DNA of 64,000 nt from Afipia sp. (GTDB taxonomy: Bacteria; Pseudomonadota; Alphaproteobacteria; Rhizobiales; Xanthobacteraceae). The stretch lies in the NCBI GenBank assembly GCA_016201045.1, contig JACQDM010000010.1:62001-126000 (forward strand). Direction: 5' to 3'. Shown piece after piece: positions 41,971 to 54,266 of this stretch; position 1 is the first letter of the stretch; each line of letters opens with the position of its first letter. The position numbers and the translations under genes were made by a program. The notes under the pieces are model-generated. The model saw only the letters and a list, made by a program, of their open reading frames with translations. It was not told the origin of the DNA and searched no databases.

Positions 41971-43047
41971 TCAGGCGTCCGCACGAAACAACAGGCTTGC
42001 ATCGCCATAGGAGTAAAACCTGTATCCATTTGCAACAGCATGCGCATAAGCGGCCTTCATCGTCTCCAAACCGCTGAACGCCGACACCAGCATGAACAAG
42101 GTCGATTTCGGCAGATGGAAATTCGTCATCAGAATATCCACGGCCTTGAAGCGATAGCCCGGCGTAATGAAGATCGCGGTCTCGCCTGAAAAAGGCTTGA
42201 TGGTGTTGTCGTCAGATGCAGAGCTTTCCAGAAGGCGCAGCGAGGTGGTGCCGACCGCGACGATACGGCCGCCATTGCGGCGTGCGGCGTTGAGGGCATC
42301 GGCGGTTTGCGCGCTGACCTCGCCCCATTCCGAATGCATCTTGTGGTCCGACGTATCGTCCGCCTTCACCGGCAGAAACGTGCCCGCACCGACATGCAGC
42401 GTGACGCAATGCAGGCCGATGCCTTTCGCTTTCAACGCCGCTTCGAGTTCGGGCGTGAAATGCAGGCCTGCCGTGGGTGCTGCAACCGCGCCCTCTTTCA
42501 CCGCGAACATCGTCTGATAGTCCACGACATCCTTGTTGTCCGGTGTGCGCTTTCCCGCGATGTAAGGCGGCAGCGGCGGCGAGCCGACATCGGCAATGGC
42601 CTGATCGAGGATCGGGCCGTGAAACGAGAACGACAGCACGATCTCGCCATTGTCGTCTTTGGATTCCACCTGCGCGTCGAGATTGCCGAGCAGACACACG
42701 CGGCCTTCATTGCCGAAACGCACACCGTCACCGACCGCCAGTTTCTTCGCGGGCCGCGCCAGCGCCTGCCAGTGCGAACCATCGAGACGCTTGATGAGCG
42801 TGACATCGATCTTCGGTTCGGTCTCGCGGCCAATGCGGCGGCCAGAGAGCTGCGCCGGGATCACGCGCGTATCGTTGACGACGAGCTGATCGCCGGTGCG
42901 CAGGAAATTCGGAAGATCGCGCACCGTTGAATCGACAAGCGTCTTACCCGAATGCACGACGAGCATCTTCGCAGCATCGCGCGGCACCGCAGGCCGCAAC
43001 GCGATGGCGGATTCCGGTAAATCGAAATCGAAAAGGTCTGTGCGCAT
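41971..43047 (-). CDS. queA: S-adenosylmethionine:tRNA ribosyltransferase-isomerase
   Basis: This 358-residue enzyme adds the epoxycyclopentane group to preQ1 in tRNA. It begins [20 protein letters not shown], the standard QueA N-terminus, so I use ATG 43047 rather than a TTG at 43056. Further motifs are [37 protein letters not shown] and [19 protein letters not shown]. It precedes tgt in the same transcript. Confidence 0.95.
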   Translation of the reverse strand: MRTDLFDFDLPESAIALRPAVPRDAAKMLVVHSGKTLVDSTVRDLPNFLRTGDQLVVNDTRVIPAQLSGRRIGRETEPKIDVTLIKRLDGSHWQALARPAKKLAVGDGVRFGNEGRVCLLGNLDAQVESKDDNGEIVLSFSFHGPILDQAIADVGSPPLPPYIAGKRTPDNKDVVDYQTMFAVKEGAVAAPTAGLHFTPELEAALKAKGIGLHCVTLHVGAGTFLPVKADDTSDHKMHSEWGEVSAQTADALNAARRNGGRIVAVGTTSLRLLESSASDDNTIKPFSGETAIFITPGYRFKAVDILMTNFHLPKSTLFMLVSAFSGLETMKAAYAHAVANGYRFYSYGDASLLFRADA

Positions 43048-43112
43048 GTTGCTCAAATGGTGATGGCCGGGGAACGCCCGGCCATCCGCAATCCGTCAAT
43101 GTGAAAGAGCGA

Positions 43113-43577
43113 TCATGCCGCGTCGGCGGCCATGTGCGCCTTCACGATCTTGTCCGGGTTATGCACCGGCTCGCCGCGCTTGATCTTGTCGACATTTTCC
43201 ATGCCGGACGTGACCTTGCCCCACACCGTATACTGCTTGTTGAGGAACGGCGCGTCGTCGAAGCAGATGAAGAACTGGCTGTCGCCGGAATCGGGATTGG
43301 CCGCGCGCGCCATCGAGGCCGTGCCGCGCACGTGGGGCTCGGCGTTGAACTCGGCTTTGAGCTTCTTGCCGGAGCCGCCGGTGCCGGTGCCCTGCGGACA
43401 GCCGGTCTGCGCCATGAAGCCGTCGATCACGCGATGGAACACGATGCCGTCGTAGAAGCCCTCGCGCACCAGTTCCTTGATCCGCGCGACGTGACCCGGC
43501 GCGAGATCGGGACGCATCTCGATGGTCACCGGGCCCTGCGTGGTTTCCAAAATCAGCGTGTTGTCGTTGTCAGCCAT
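43113..43577 (-). CDS. ppiB: peptidyl-prolyl cis-trans isomerase, cyclophilin (cytoplasmic)
   Basis: This 154-residue single-domain cyclophilin has no signal peptide. Motifs: FYDGIVFHRVIDGFMAQTGCPQGTGTGG (catalytic Arg in FHRV), GTASMARAANPDSGDSQFFICFDDAPFLNKQYTVWGKV. It accelerates proline isomerisation during protein folding. GGAGAG lies before the ATG. A second, exported cyclophilin is encoded 75 bp upstream on the same strand. Confidence 0.92.
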   Translation of the reverse strand: MADNDNTLILETTQGPVTIEMRPDLAPGHVARIKELVREGFYDGIVFHRVIDGFMAQTGCPQGTGTGGSGKKLKAEFNAEPHVRGTASMARAANPDSGDSQFFICFDDAPFLNKQYTVWGKVTSGMENVDKIKRGEPVHNPDKIVKAHMAADAA

Positions 43578-43652
43578 ATCGAACTCTCCGTAACTGGGCG
43601 CGCGACCGAGCGCGCAATGTGACGCCTATGTAGTGACGATCGCTTGATGCGA

Positions 43653-44195
43653 CTACTTAATATCGGAAGCGACCTGAACCTTCAGCATCTTGTCCGGGTT
43701 CTGCACCGGCTCGCCGCGGCGCATGCGATCGACATTGTCCATGCCCTGCACGACCTCGCCGACGACCGTGTATTTGTTGTTGAGGAACGAGGCTTCGGCA
43801 AAGCAGATGAAGAACTGCGAGTTCGCCGAATTCGGATCTGTCGCGCGCGCCATGCCGACGGTGCCGCGCTTGAACGGCGTCGCGGTGAATTCGGCTGCGA
43901 GATTCGGATATTTCGAACCGCCGGTGCCGTCGAAATTCTTGCCGTCGCCGGTCTGCGCCATGAAGCCGTCGATCACGCGATGGAACGGCACGTTGTCGTA
44001 ATAGCCGTCACGCGCGAGCTGCTTGATGCGTTCGGCGTGCTTGGGCGCCAAGTCCGTGCGCAGCTGAATGACAATGCGGCCCTTGGTGGTGTCGATGACG
44101 ATGGCGTTGTCCTTGTCGAGATTGGCCGGCAGCTTCTGCGCCAGCGCAGGCGTGGCGACGGCAAAAGCGGCAAGCAAGGCAAGAATGCGGATCAT
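43653..44195 (-). CDS. peptidyl-prolyl cis-trans isomerase, cyclophilin (exported)
   Basis: This 180-residue cyclophilin has an N-terminal signal peptide (MIRILALLAAFAVATPALAQ), placing it in the periplasm. The active-site segment is VPFHRVIDGFMAQTGDGKNFDGTGG, followed by GTVGMARATDPNSANSQFFICFAEASFLNNKYTVVGEV. It is a paralogue of the cytoplasmic cyclophilin next to it, so the pair probably arose by duplication with one copy gaining export. It follows coaD by 30 bp. Confidence 0.92.
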   Translation of the reverse strand: MIRILALLAAFAVATPALAQKLPANLDKDNAIVIDTTKGRIVIQLRTDLAPKHAERIKQLARDGYYDNVPFHRVIDGFMAQTGDGKNFDGTGGSKYPNLAAEFTATPFKRGTVGMARATDPNSANSQFFICFAEASFLNNKYTVVGEVVQGMDNVDRMRRGEPVQNPDKMLKVQVASDIK

Positions 44196-44225
44196 GAAAA
44201 CTCCGATTGCGTGAGAGCCGGAAAA

Positions 44226-44723
44226 TCAGCGGGCGAATTTTGTCTTCAGCCGCGCGGCGACGGCCTTGGGCACGAAATGCGAAACGTCGCCGCCCATGCC
44301 TGCGATTTGCCGCACCAGTGTGGCGGTGATCGGGCGGACGGTAGCGGACGCCGGAAGAAAGACGGTGTGAATTTCCGGCATGAGAGTCTGGTTCATGCCG
44401 GCGATCTGCATTTCGTAATCCAAATCGGTGCCGTCGCGCAGGCCACGGATCAGGATGGTTGCGCCGGATCGCTGGGCGGCGGTGACGGTGAGATCGGAAA
44501 ACGTCACGCATTCGAGCTTGCAACCGGCATTCGCGGCGATCGGCGTGAACACTTCGGCCACCATCTGCAACCGCTCCTCGGACGAAAACAGCGGTGCCTT
44601 GCCGGGATGGATGCCGATGGCGACGATCAGGCGGTCGACCAGCGCGCAGGCCTGTCGCACCACATCGAGATGGCCGTTGGTAACGGGGTCGAACGACCCC
44701 GGATAAAGCGCGACACGGGACAT
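44226..44723 (-). CDS. coaD: phosphopantetheine adenylyltransferase
   Basis: This 165-residue enzyme of coenzyme A synthesis transfers AMP from ATP to 4'-phosphopantetheine. The nucleotidyltransferase motif is [16 protein letters not shown], followed by [21 protein letters not shown] and [26 protein letters not shown] lies three bases before the ATG; this site touches the end of the 78-bp palindromic element at 44732, which therefore forms the likely 5' leader of the coaD mRNA. Confidence 0.93.
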   Translation of the reverse strand: MSRVALYPGSFDPVTNGHLDVVRQACALVDRLIVAIGIHPGKAPLFSSEERLQMVAEVFTPIAANAGCKLECVTFSDLTVTAAQRSGATILIRGLRDGTDLDYEMQIAGMNQTLMPEIHTVFLPASATVRPITATLVRQIAGMGGDVSHFVPKAVAARLKTKFAR

Positions 44724-44731
44724 GAACCCTC

Positions 44732-44809
44732 CTAGTGTGGTGGTTCAGAAATTCGCTCTGTCGTCACCGCAAATCCCTTAAGCGAACTTCTGAACCAAAA
44801 CCACACTAG
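44732..44809. repeat. 78-bp palindromic element, copy 1 (MITE-like)
   Basis: Arms of 26 and 29 bases (starting CTAGTGTGG and ending CCACACTAG) pair almost completely around a 23-base centre. The inner arm contains GGTTCAGAA and TTCGCT. It shares terminal CTAGTGT/ACACTAG and inner GTTCGC with the second element 11 bp away, which has the same length. No ORF is present. Confidence 0.75.
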
Positions 44810-44820
44810 AATCATAATTT

Positions 44821-44898
44821 GCTAGTGTCCTTTTGAATCCGAAGTTCGCTGCGAAAAGCGCTGCAAAATCAGGCGAACTTCGGATTCAGGACACTAGC
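44821..44898. repeat. 78-bp palindromic element, copy 2 (MITE-like)
   Basis: Arms of 29 and 26 bases (starting GCTAGTGTCC, inner GAATCCGAAGTTCGC; ending GGACACTAGC) pair around a 23-base centre with its own small GCGAAAAGCGC-like repeat. Like copy 1 it is 78 bp long and has a three-base insertion in one arm. The two fill most of the 319-bp gap between coaD and the next gene; the rest of the gap shows no other feature. Confidence 0.75.
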
Positions 44899-45042
44899 CC
44901 GACGGGACTTGCGCCGCAAGGGCGTCCGGTTCCGGCCGGTTGACGAAATTTTTCCGGCGCAATCGCAGATCCTTAACAGAACTTTTTTCCGCCCAGAACG
45001 TCATCCCGCCGACAACACCGTGACTCTGCAACGAGGACGATC

Positions 45043-45330
45043 ATGAGGCCCTACGCAGTCATGCTGGCACCCGAAACCGTCACCACCGTCAACAAGTCGC
45101 TTGCCGCGCTCGCCATCGCAGCCTTCGTCGGCGCGGGCATGGCAATCTTCCCGAGCTTCGCGCCGGCGGCGGATACAAGCCCGCAGATGTCCGGCACGCC
45201 TGCGCAAAAGAGCGTCGCGTGGGCCGATCCGGCTTGCGCATCGCAGAACTGGCCGAATTTCGATTCGTCCTGCCTGCGCGGCGCAACCGGCACGTCGCAG
45301 GTCCGACTGGTGACGACCGACCGGCTTTGA
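45043..45330 (+). CDS. small secreted or membrane-anchored hypothetical protein
   Basis: This 95-residue protein has a hydrophobic segment (SLAALAIAAFVGAGMAIFPSFAPAAD) that could be a signal peptide with cleavage after APA. The mature part has two cysteines (ADPACASQNW and DSSCLRGA) and ends QVRLVTTDRL. GAGGA precedes the ATG by about seven bases. Its stop is two bases from the convergent gyrA stop. Function unknown. Confidence 0.6.
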   Translation: MRPYAVMLAPETVTTVNKSLAALAIAAFVGAGMAIFPSFAPAADTSPQMSGTPAQKSVAWADPACASQNWPNFDSSCLRGATGTSQVRLVTTDRL

Positions 45331-45332
45331 AT

Positions 45333-48047
<2,715 letters not shown>

Positions 48048-48078
48048 AATGCGAATCCTGAGTGGAAAATGCTCTTGT

Positions 48079-48107
48079 TATATAGGTGAAAGCGCTGCCA
48101 GAGCCAA
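48079..48107 (-). promoter_or_regulatory. candidate sigma-70-type promoter of gyrA
   Basis: On the minus strand TTGGCT (48107-48102) and TATATA (48084-48079) are 17 bp apart, about 32 bp before the gyrA TTG start. The -35 deviates from TTGACA by two bases. The remaining 200 bp between gyrA and the DUF2306 gene show no ORF or hairpin I can support. Confidence 0.45.
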
Positions 48108-48306
48108 GCCTGAGCGAGTCGCTGTCCCGGTCATTTTTCGCTTGTGAATCATAGATTTAGAGCGTGTGAAAGGCTGCGCCTTGGAAGCGTCCGCACCCTG
48201 CCCCGGTTTCGCCTCTCGATTCCAAGTCCGTCAGATTTTCGCCATTCGGAAAAGCGTGTGAAATCAACGGCCGTTCGCGCTCAGCGACGCCGGATTTGCC
48301 GCCGAT

Positions 48307-48711
48307 TCATGGACCGAAAACCACCGCGTGCATGATGCGTCCGGGCACCAACGTGAACAGGCCCGCGATCACCAGTCCTCCGGTGTAGATCGAAATCATC
48401 CTGATCATGTGCGATCGCACCTTGTGACGATGCGCGGCCCACACCGCGAGCGGCAGCATCACCAGCGAGAAGATCGACAGATAGTGGATCGGGCTCCACA
48501 CGCCGAACGGCGCAGCGTTGCGGCCGTGGATCCAGAACGACGCCGTCGCAACGGTGGTCATCAGCACAACCCAGATCCAGCCGATGGTTCGATGCGGCAG
48601 CGTGCCTTTTTTCGCGGTGAATTGCACCGCACCGAGCGCGAGCGCACCCATCGCCGCGAACGCGTGCAGCTGAACGATCCAGGGCGCATTGAGCAGCGGC
48701 GCGAAATTCAT
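48307..48711 (-). CDS. DUF2306-type membrane protein
   Basis: This 134-residue inner-membrane protein has four predicted helices and the conserved polar positions of the DUF2306 family: HAFAAMGALALGAVQF, KGTLPHRTIGWIWV, FGVWSPIHYLS and HKVRSHMIRMISIYTGGLVIAGLFTLVPGR. The regularly placed histidines suggest haem or quinone contact, but the biochemical function of the family is unknown. It stands alone. Confidence 0.72.
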   Translation of the reverse strand: MNFAPLLNAPWIVQLHAFAAMGALALGAVQFTAKKGTLPHRTIGWIWVVLMTTVATASFWIHGRNAAPFGVWSPIHYLSIFSLVMLPLAVWAAHRHKVRSHMIRMISIYTGGLVIAGLFTLVPGRIMHAVVFGP

Positions 48712-48909
48712 GACGCACTTTCGTTTGAGGGCGCGCGGAGCGTGCCCCCGCGCTCAAATCACCGCGCAGCAGTGCGCGGCACTCGTGAAATCGTAAGAGT
48801 TCGTGCCGTGACGTGAAAGCCGGTTCGCGAAGACCTTCAACAACAAACCATAGGAGGGCGTGCCAAACCTATATTCGTTCGGCGCGCGGACCGGCCAACG
48901 CGGTGCAGT

Positions 48910-48936
48910 AAAAAGCCCCGTCAAACGGGGCTTTTT
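48910..48936 (-). terminator. rho-independent terminator of ssb
   Basis: A perfect hairpin, AAAAAGCCCCG with CGGGGCTTTTT and loop TCAAA, lies nine bases after the ssb stop, with T-runs on both strands. It may also work for a transcript from the other direction. Confidence 0.85.
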
Positions 48937-48945
48937 GCAATTCTT

Positions 48946-49428
48946 CTAGAACGGGATATCGTCGTTCATGTCGTCGTTGCGCCCACCGCCTGCGGCCACG
49001 CGGCGCGGCGCCGAACGCGACGGCCCGCTCGATCCGAAATCGTCGCCGGTCTCCATGCCGCCACCGCCGCCTGCATTTCGGCCGTCGAGCATTGTCAGCG
49101 TCGAATTGAAATTCTGCAGCACAACTTCGGTCGAGTAACGGTCCTTGCCGTCCTTGTCCTGCCACTTGCGCGTCTGCAGCTGGCCTTCGAGGTAAACCTT
49201 CGAACCCTTCTTCAGATACTGCTCGGCGATTTTACAGAGGCCTTCGCTGAAAATGACGACGCGATGCCACTCGGTCTTCTCCTTGCGCTCGCCGGTCGCC
49301 TTGTCGCGCCAGCTGTCGGACGTCGCAACGCTGAGATTGGCGATCGGGCGACCGTCCTGCGTCCGCTTGATCTCCGGATCGGCTCCGAGATTGCCGACCA
49401 AAATCACTTTATTGACGCTACCCGCCAT
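48946..49428 (-). CDS. ssb: single-stranded DNA-binding protein
   Basis: This 160-residue SSB has the OB-fold domain (about 1-110, [55 protein letters not shown]). A short Gly-rich linker leads to the acidic interaction tip DDMNDDIPF. It protects single-stranded DNA in replication and repair. GGAGAG lies before the ATG. A LexA-type box (GTTC-N7-GTTC) about 230 bp upstream suggests SOS control, and a hairpin terminator follows. Confidence 0.96.
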   Translation of the reverse strand: MAGSVNKVILVGNLGADPEIKRTQDGRPIANLSVATSDSWRDKATGERKEKTEWHRVVIFSEGLCKIAEQYLKKGSKVYLEGQLQTRKWQDKDGKDRYSTEVVLQNFNSTLTMLDGRNAGGGGGMETGDDFGSSGPSRSAPRRVAAGGGRNDDMNDDIPF

Positions 49429-49952
49429 CGCCGCTCTCCACCTTCGCGCAAATTGTCATGCGTCATTACATAAGTCGCAGCACTGCAGACTCAAACCGCA
49501 GCGCGCCTGACGTTCGATTTCGACCCTAGCCCTTCCGCTCACTCCTCGCGCATGCGTTCGCGACTCAGCGATGGTTATCCACACCGATCACCGCCGCCGT
49601 CCGTACCCCAGCACCACGCTCTCCTCATTCAAAAACACGGTCTCACCATAACATGTTCTATTTTTGTTCTAAACGAGAAATTCGCGAAAAAGGGAACCCC
49701 TTGACGAGCAATTTGTTTTCAAAAAATGGAACTCGAAAAGTGACAAAACCGTGATGGAATCGTGATCGAAAAAGTTAAAAAATTCTAAATATATCCGTGG
49801 GTTACTTGGAGTCAGACTGTTGCATTTCAGAGACGGCTTTTTGCTCCGAGACCAGTATATTCCCGCCACGGAATCGCTAATCCCACTGCGTTCACGCGGA
49901 TGGATAAACCGCTTCAGAACAATGCAGCGGACTGAAAACTGGAGAATACAAT
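49429..49952. other. 524-bp divergent intergenic region between ssb and an outer-membrane protein gene
   Basis: The half nearer ssb is ordinary GC-rich DNA without ORFs. From about 49640 to 49860 it is markedly AT-rich and holds the LexA-type box at 49655 and stretches such as GTTAAAAAATTC that fit a strong promoter leader for the porin-like gene. I could not assign a confident -35/-10 pair. Confidence 0.4.
49655..49669. promoter_or_regulatory. LexA (SOS) box upstream of ssb
   Basis: GTTC-TATTTTT-GTTC is an exact match to the alphaproteobacterial LexA consensus GTTC-N7-GTTC. It lies 227 bp before the ssb start and 284 bp before the outer-membrane protein gene. ssb is the likelier target because it is a repair gene and the nearby uvrA gene has its own box. 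Confidence 0.6.
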
Positions 49953-50687
49953 ATGAAGAAGATCTTGCTCGCCACTGCGGCACTCGTTGCCCTCGGTTCG
50001 GCCTCGGCGGTCGCAGCTGACCTGCCGGCCCGTACCTACACGAAGGCGCCCGCCTACGTGGCTCCTGTCTACAACTGGACCGGCTTCTACGTCGGTGCGC
50101 ACATCGGCGCTGGATTCAACAGCAACGACAGCCTGAGCCAGGTCGGCTTTGCTCCGGCACTCGTCCGCAGCGGCGACAATGCGTCGTTCCTGGGCGGCGG
50201 TCAGGTCGGCGCTGACTATCAGTTCTCCCCGAATTGGCTGGTCGGTATCGAAGGTCAGATCAGCGGCCTTGCCAACAACAACCGCACCTTCAGCGACGGC
50301 GTTGCTGGCGGTGTGACCTTCACCGACAAGAACGATTGGCTCGCTTCGGTCACAGGTCGTCTCGGCTACGTCTGGGGTCCTGGGATGATCTACGCCAAGG
50401 GCGGTGTTGCATTCCGCGACAACAACAACTTCGCAGCTTCGGCAGCGGCGCTTCCTGCGGTAGTTGGCCAGAACGACACCGGCTACACGGTTGGCGGCGG
50501 TTTGGAGTACATGTTCGCTCCGGCATGGTCGGCGAAGGTTGAGTACCAGTACTACAACTTCAACACCACGACGGTCACCTCGACCGCAATTCCAGCTTCG
50601 TTCAGCTACCGCGACGACCTTCACACTGTGAAGCTCGGCGTGAACTATCACTTCAACTGGGGTGGCCCGGTTGTCGCGCGTTACTAA
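49953..50687 (+). CDS. outer-membrane beta-barrel protein, Omp25/RopB-like
   Basis: This 244-residue protein has a signal peptide MKKILLATAALVALGSASAVAAD. It begins LPARTYTKAPAYVAPVYNWTGFYVGAHIGAGF, contains GADYQFSPNWLVGIEGQISGL and AKVEYQYYNFNT, and ends VKLGVNYHFNWGGPVVARY, with a terminal aromatic as in barrel proteins. It is an abundant-type Rhizobiales outer-membrane protein that supports envelope stability. The long AT-rich leader and the strong terminator fit a highly expressed monocistronic gene. It sits between ssb and uvrA. Confidence 0.88.
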   Translation: MKKILLATAALVALGSASAVAADLPARTYTKAPAYVAPVYNWTGFYVGAHIGAGFNSNDSLSQVGFAPALVRSGDNASFLGGGQVGADYQFSPNWLVGIEGQISGLANNNRTFSDGVAGGVTFTDKNDWLASVTGRLGYVWGPGMIYAKGGVAFRDNNNFAASAAALPAVVGQNDTGYTVGGGLEYMFAPAWSAKVEYQYYNFNTTTVTSTAIPASFSYRDDLHTVKLGVNYHFNWGGPVVARY

Positions 50688-50722
50688 GAACCGCGTCGCC
50701 TGAGTTTCTTAGGACTATCTTG

Positions 50723-50747
50723 AAGGCCGGCTCGATGAGCCGGCCTT
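50723..50747 (+). terminator. rho-independent terminator of the Omp25-like gene
   Basis: AAGGCCGGCT and AGCCGGCCTT form a perfect 10-bp stem with loop CGATG, followed by TTT and more Ts, 36 bases after the stop. Confidence 0.88.
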
Positions 50748-50836
50748 TTTGTTTTCGGCCCTGCAAGCGGCGCCGTTATTGCCGCTGCAAAAGTCGGCGG
50801 TTGATGATTCCGGTTTGGTACTGGAAATCTCTGGCT

Positions 50837-50851
50837 GTTCTTCCTATGTTC
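50837..50851 (+). promoter_or_regulatory. LexA (SOS) box of uvrA
   Basis: GTTC-TTCCTAT-GTTC matches the alphaproteobacterial LexA consensus exactly and lies 90 bp before the uvrA start, where SOS operators usually sit. Repression by LexA and induction on DNA damage are inferred. Confidence 0.75.
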
Positions 50852-50940
50852 TGATTTGCTCCAATACAAGACCGGCGAGCAGTTCCGGCGTTTCCGGAAA
50901 CCCGCCTTTGTTGCGCTGAGCGCGCCCGGAACGCCTGACT

Positions 50941-53910
50941 ATGGACGAAGTAATCAAGGCCAATCGAAAGACCAGTATGCGCGCGATTACCGTTCGCGGC
51001 GCGCGTGAGCACAACCTCAAGAACGTCGATCTGGAAATCCCCCGCGACAAGCTGGTCGTTTTCACCGGCCTGTCAGGATCGGGGAAGTCATCGCTCGCAT
51101 TCGACACCATCTACGCCGAAGGCCAGCGCCGCTACGTCGAGTCGCTGTCAGCATACGCGCGCCAATTCCTCGAGATGATGCAAAAGCCGGATGTCGATCA
51201 GATCGACGGCCTGTCGCCCGCCATTTCAATCGAACAGAAGACGACGTCCAAAAATCCCCGCTCGACCGTCGGCACCGTCACCGAGATCTACGACTATATG
51301 CGTCTGCTTTGGGCACGCGTCGGCGTTCCCTACTCGCCTGCGACGGGTTTGCCGATTGAAAGTCAGATCGTTTCGCAAATGGTCGATCGCGTTCTGGCGC
51401 TACCCGAAGGCACGCGGCTGTATCTGCTCGCACCCGTCGTGCGTGGCCGCAAAGGCGAGTATCGCAAGGAACTCGCGGAATACTTGAAGAAAGGATTCCA
51501 GCGGGTCAAAATTGACGGTGCGTTTCACGAGCTGGCGAATGCTCCGACACTCGACAAGAAATTCCCGCATGACATCGATGTTATCGTCGATCGCATCGTC
51601 GTCCGTCCGGATATCGCGCAACGCCTGGCTGAATCCTTCGAGACGGCGCTGAAACTCGCAGAAGGTCTTGCGGTCGTCGAATACGCCGACGCCGCGGGTG
51701 GCGACGCTGCGGCGGAGAAAAAATCGGACAAGAAAACAGCGAAAATCCACGACAAAAGCGGGCCCGAGCGCATTCTCTTCTCGGAGAAGTTCGCCTGCCC
51801 CGTCTCAGGATTTACGATTCCCGAAATCGAACCGAGGCTGTTTTCGTTCAACAATCCCTACGGTGCCTGCTCGGAATGCGGTGGCCTCGGTGTCGAGGAA
51901 CACATCGATCCAGACCTGGTCATTGCCGACAAGGACCTGACGTTGCGCAAGGGCGCGATTGCCCCATGGGCAAAATCCTCGTCGCCCTACTATCTGCAGA
52001 CGCTGCAGGCTCTGGCGAAGCACTATAAGTTCACGCTGGATACCAAGTGGAAGGACCTTCCGAAAAAAACGCAAACGGCAATCCTCGACGGATCCGGCGA
52101 AGACGATATCAAGTTCTCCTACGAAGACGGTGTGCGGTCATACGACACCAAAAAGCCTTTCGAGGGCGTCGTTACAAATCTGGTGCGGCGCTACAATGAG
52201 ACTGAAAGCGAATGGGCGCGCGAAGAGCTCGCGAAATATTTTCACGACGTACCGTGCGAAGCCTGCCACGGCTATCGGCTGAAGCCGGAAGCTCTCTGCG
52301 TCAAAATTGGTGGCAAACACATCGGCGAAATCTCCGAGCTGTCGGTACTGCGCGCGCTTGAATGGTTCGACAGTGTCCCGAAATCACTCAACAAGCAGCA
52401 AAATGAAATCGCAACCCGCATCCTGAAAGAGATTCGCGAGCGGCTGACCTTCCTGCTCGATGTCGGGCTGAACTACCTCACTTTGTCGCGTGCCGCCGGC
52501 ACGCTCTCAGGCGGCGAAAGCCAACGCATCCGCCTGGCGTCGCAGATCGGTTCGGGCCTGACCGGCGTTCTATATGTGCTCGACGAACCGTCCATCGGAC
52601 TGCATCAGCGCGATAATGCCCGGCTGCTCGATACGCTGCGCAGGCTTCGCGACCTTGGCAATACCGTCATTGTGGTCGAGCACGATGAAGATGCAATCGT
52701 CTCGGCAGATCACGTCGTCGATGTCGGACCCGGCGCCGGCGTTCATGGCGGCAGCATCGTCGCTCAGGGCACGCCGCAGCAGGTGATGGACAACGCGAAG
52801 TCGCTGACCGGAAAATATCTGACCGGCGAAATGTTCGTGCCGATCCCGGAGCGACGCCCACCGAACCATCGGCGAACGATCAAAGTCATCAACGCTCACG
52901 GCAACAACCTCAAGAACGTCTCGGCTGAAATTCCGCTGGGATTGTTCACCTGCGTGACCGGAGTTTCCGGTGGCGGCAAATCGACTTTGCTGATCGACAC
53001 GCTCTACAAATCGATTGCCCGCAAGCTCAATAATGCAAGCGAAGGCCCTGCGCCGCACGATCGCATCGAAGGCCTTGAGCATATCGACAAAATCATCGAC
53101 ATCGACCAGTCGCCGATTGGCCGCACGCCGCGCTCGAATCCCGCGACCTATACGGGCGCGTTCACTCCGATCCGCGAATGGTTTGCCGGCCTGCCGGAGG
53201 CCAAGGCGCGCGGATACGAACCGGGGCGCTTCTCGTTCAACGTCAAAGGTGGACGGTGCGAGGCCTGCCAGGGCGACGGGTTGATCAAGATCGAAATGCA
53301 CTTCCTGCCGGACGTTTATGTGACCTGCGACACCTGCAAAGGCAAGCGCTACAACCGCGAAACGCTCGAAGTCCTGTTCAAAGGCAAGACCATCGCCGAC
53401 GTGCTGGACATGACCGTCGACGAAGCCGCCGAGTTCTTCAAGGCGGTGCCGCGCGTGCGCGAAACGTTCAAGACTCTTCAGCGAGTCGGTCTCGGCTACA
53501 TTCACGTCGGGCAGCAAGCGACGACGCTATCGGGCGGCGAAGCACAACGTGTGAAGCTCGCCAAGGAACTCAGCAAACGCGCGACCGGCCGCACGCTTTA
53601 CATTCTCGACGAGCCGACGACGGGCCTGCATTTCCACGACGTCGCAAAGTTGCTCGAAGTGCTCCATGAACTTGTCGCGCAGGGCAACAGTGTCGTGGTG
53701 ATCGAACACAATCTCGAAGTCATCAAGACCGCCGATTGGGTGATCGATCTCGGCCCCGAGGGCGGCGATGGCGGCGGAGAGATCGTGGCTTGGGGGCCGC
53801 CGGAAGACATCGTCAAAGCGCCACGCAGCCATACTGGCAAATTCCTAGCGTCCGTTCTCAAGAAAGGGCGCGCAAGCAAGAGGCGTAAGGCAGAAGAAGC
53901 GGCCGAATAA
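50941..53910 (+). CDS. uvrA: excinuclease ABC subunit A
   Basis: This 989-residue DNA-damage recognition ATPase works in nucleotide excision repair with UvrB and UvrC. It has two ABC ATPase modules: Walker [10 protein letters not shown] (from residue 43) and GVSGGGKST; signatures [17 protein letters not shown] and [17 protein letters not shown]; Walker [11 protein letters not shown] and [10 protein letters not shown]. The zinc fingers are seen as [22 protein letters not shown] and CDTCKGKRY. The length is slightly above E. coli UvrA. A LexA box lies 90 bp upstream. Confidence 0.97.
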   Translation: MDEVIKANRKTSMRAITVRGAREHNLKNVDLEIPRDKLVVFTGLSGSGKSSLAFDTIYAEGQRRYVESLSAYARQFLEMMQKPDVDQIDGLSPAISIEQKTTSKNPRSTVGTVTEIYDYMRLLWARVGVPYSPATGLPIESQIVSQMVDRVLALPEGTRLYLLAPVVRGRKGEYRKELAEYLKKGFQRVKIDGAFHELANAPTLDKKFPHDIDVIVDRIVVRPDIAQRLAESFETALKLAEGLAVVEYADAAGGDAAAEKKSDKKTAKIHDKSGPERILFSEKFACPVSGFTIPEIEPRLFSFNNPYGACSECGGLGVEEHIDPDLVIADKDLTLRKGAIAPWAKSSSPYYLQTLQALAKHYKFTLDTKWKDLPKKTQTAILDGSGEDDIKFSYEDGVRSYDTKKPFEGVVTNLVRRYNETESEWAREELAKYFHDVPCEACHGYRLKPEALCVKIGGKHIGEISELSVLRALEWFDSVPKSLNKQQNEIATRILKEIRERLTFLLDVGLNYLTLSRAAGTLSGGESQRIRLASQIGSGLTGVLYVLDEPSIGLHQRDNARLLDTLRRLRDLGNTVIVVEHDEDAIVSADHVVDVGPGAGVHGGSIVAQGTPQQVMDNAKSLTGKYLTGEMFVPIPERRPPNHRRTIKVINAHGNNLKNVSAEIPLGLFTCVTGVSGGGKSTLLIDTLYKSIARKLNNASEGPAPHDRIEGLEHIDKIIDIDQSPIGRTPRSNPATYTGAFTPIREWFAGLPEAKARGYEPGRFSFNVKGGRCEACQGDGLIKIEMHFLPDVYVTCDTCKGKRYNRETLEVLFKGKTIADVLDMTVDEAAEFFKAVPRVRETFKTLQRVGLGYIHVGQQATTLSGGEAQRVKLAKELSKRATGRTLYILDEPTTGLHFHDVAKLLEVLHELVAQGNSVVVIEHNLEVIKTADWVIDLGPEGGDGGGEIVAWGPPEDIVKAPRSHTGKFLASVLKKGRASKRRKAEEAAE

Positions 53911-53932
53911 ATTAAAAAAGAGAGGCGCGCTT

Positions 53933-54205
53933 ATGCCCGACGTCATCGACAACAAATCTCTCAATCGATTCGAACTCAACGTCGACGGAAGCGTTGCGTT
54001 CGCGACCTACCGGCGATCGCCCGGCATTGTCGTCATCACGCATACCGAGACGCCAGCAGCGTTGCGAGGCCGCGGCGTTGCTTCACGTTTGGTTACGGGA
54101 GCGCTTGAACGCATTCGCGAGGAAGGATCGAAGGTTGTCGCAGGCTGCGGCTTCGTCGTCGATTTCCTCGGAAGTCATCCTGAGTATTCGGATATCCAAG
54201 CGTGA
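53933..54205 (+). CDS. GNAT-like N-acetyltransferase (small YidJ/YjdJ type)
   Basis: This 90-residue protein has a truncated GNAT fold: ATYRRSPGIVVITHTETPAALRGRGVASRLVTGALERIREEGSKVVAGCGFVVDFLGSHPEYSDI. RGRGVA is the acetyl-CoA pyrophosphate loop. Small members of this type act on unknown acceptors. GAGAGG precedes the ATG; the gene begins 22 bp after uvrA and may be cotranscribed with it. A hairpin terminator follows. Confidence 0.82.
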   Translation: MPDVIDNKSLNRFELNVDGSVAFATYRRSPGIVVITHTETPAALRGRGVASRLVTGALERIREEGSKVVAGCGFVVDFLGSHPEYSDIQA

Positions 54206-54223
54206 TATAAATCGACGCACAAA

Positions 54224-54245
54224 AAGCCCGCCTTACGGCGGGCTT
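54224..54245 (+). terminator. rho-independent terminator after the GNAT gene
   Basis: AAGCCCGCC and GGCGGGCTT form a perfect 9-bp stem with loop TTAC, preceded by an A-run and followed by a T-rich stretch. It lies 18 bases after the GNAT stop and may serve both this gene and the convergent FAH-like gene. Confidence 0.8.
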
Positions 54246-54266
54246 CTCTTCAACTCGTTGCAGTAC

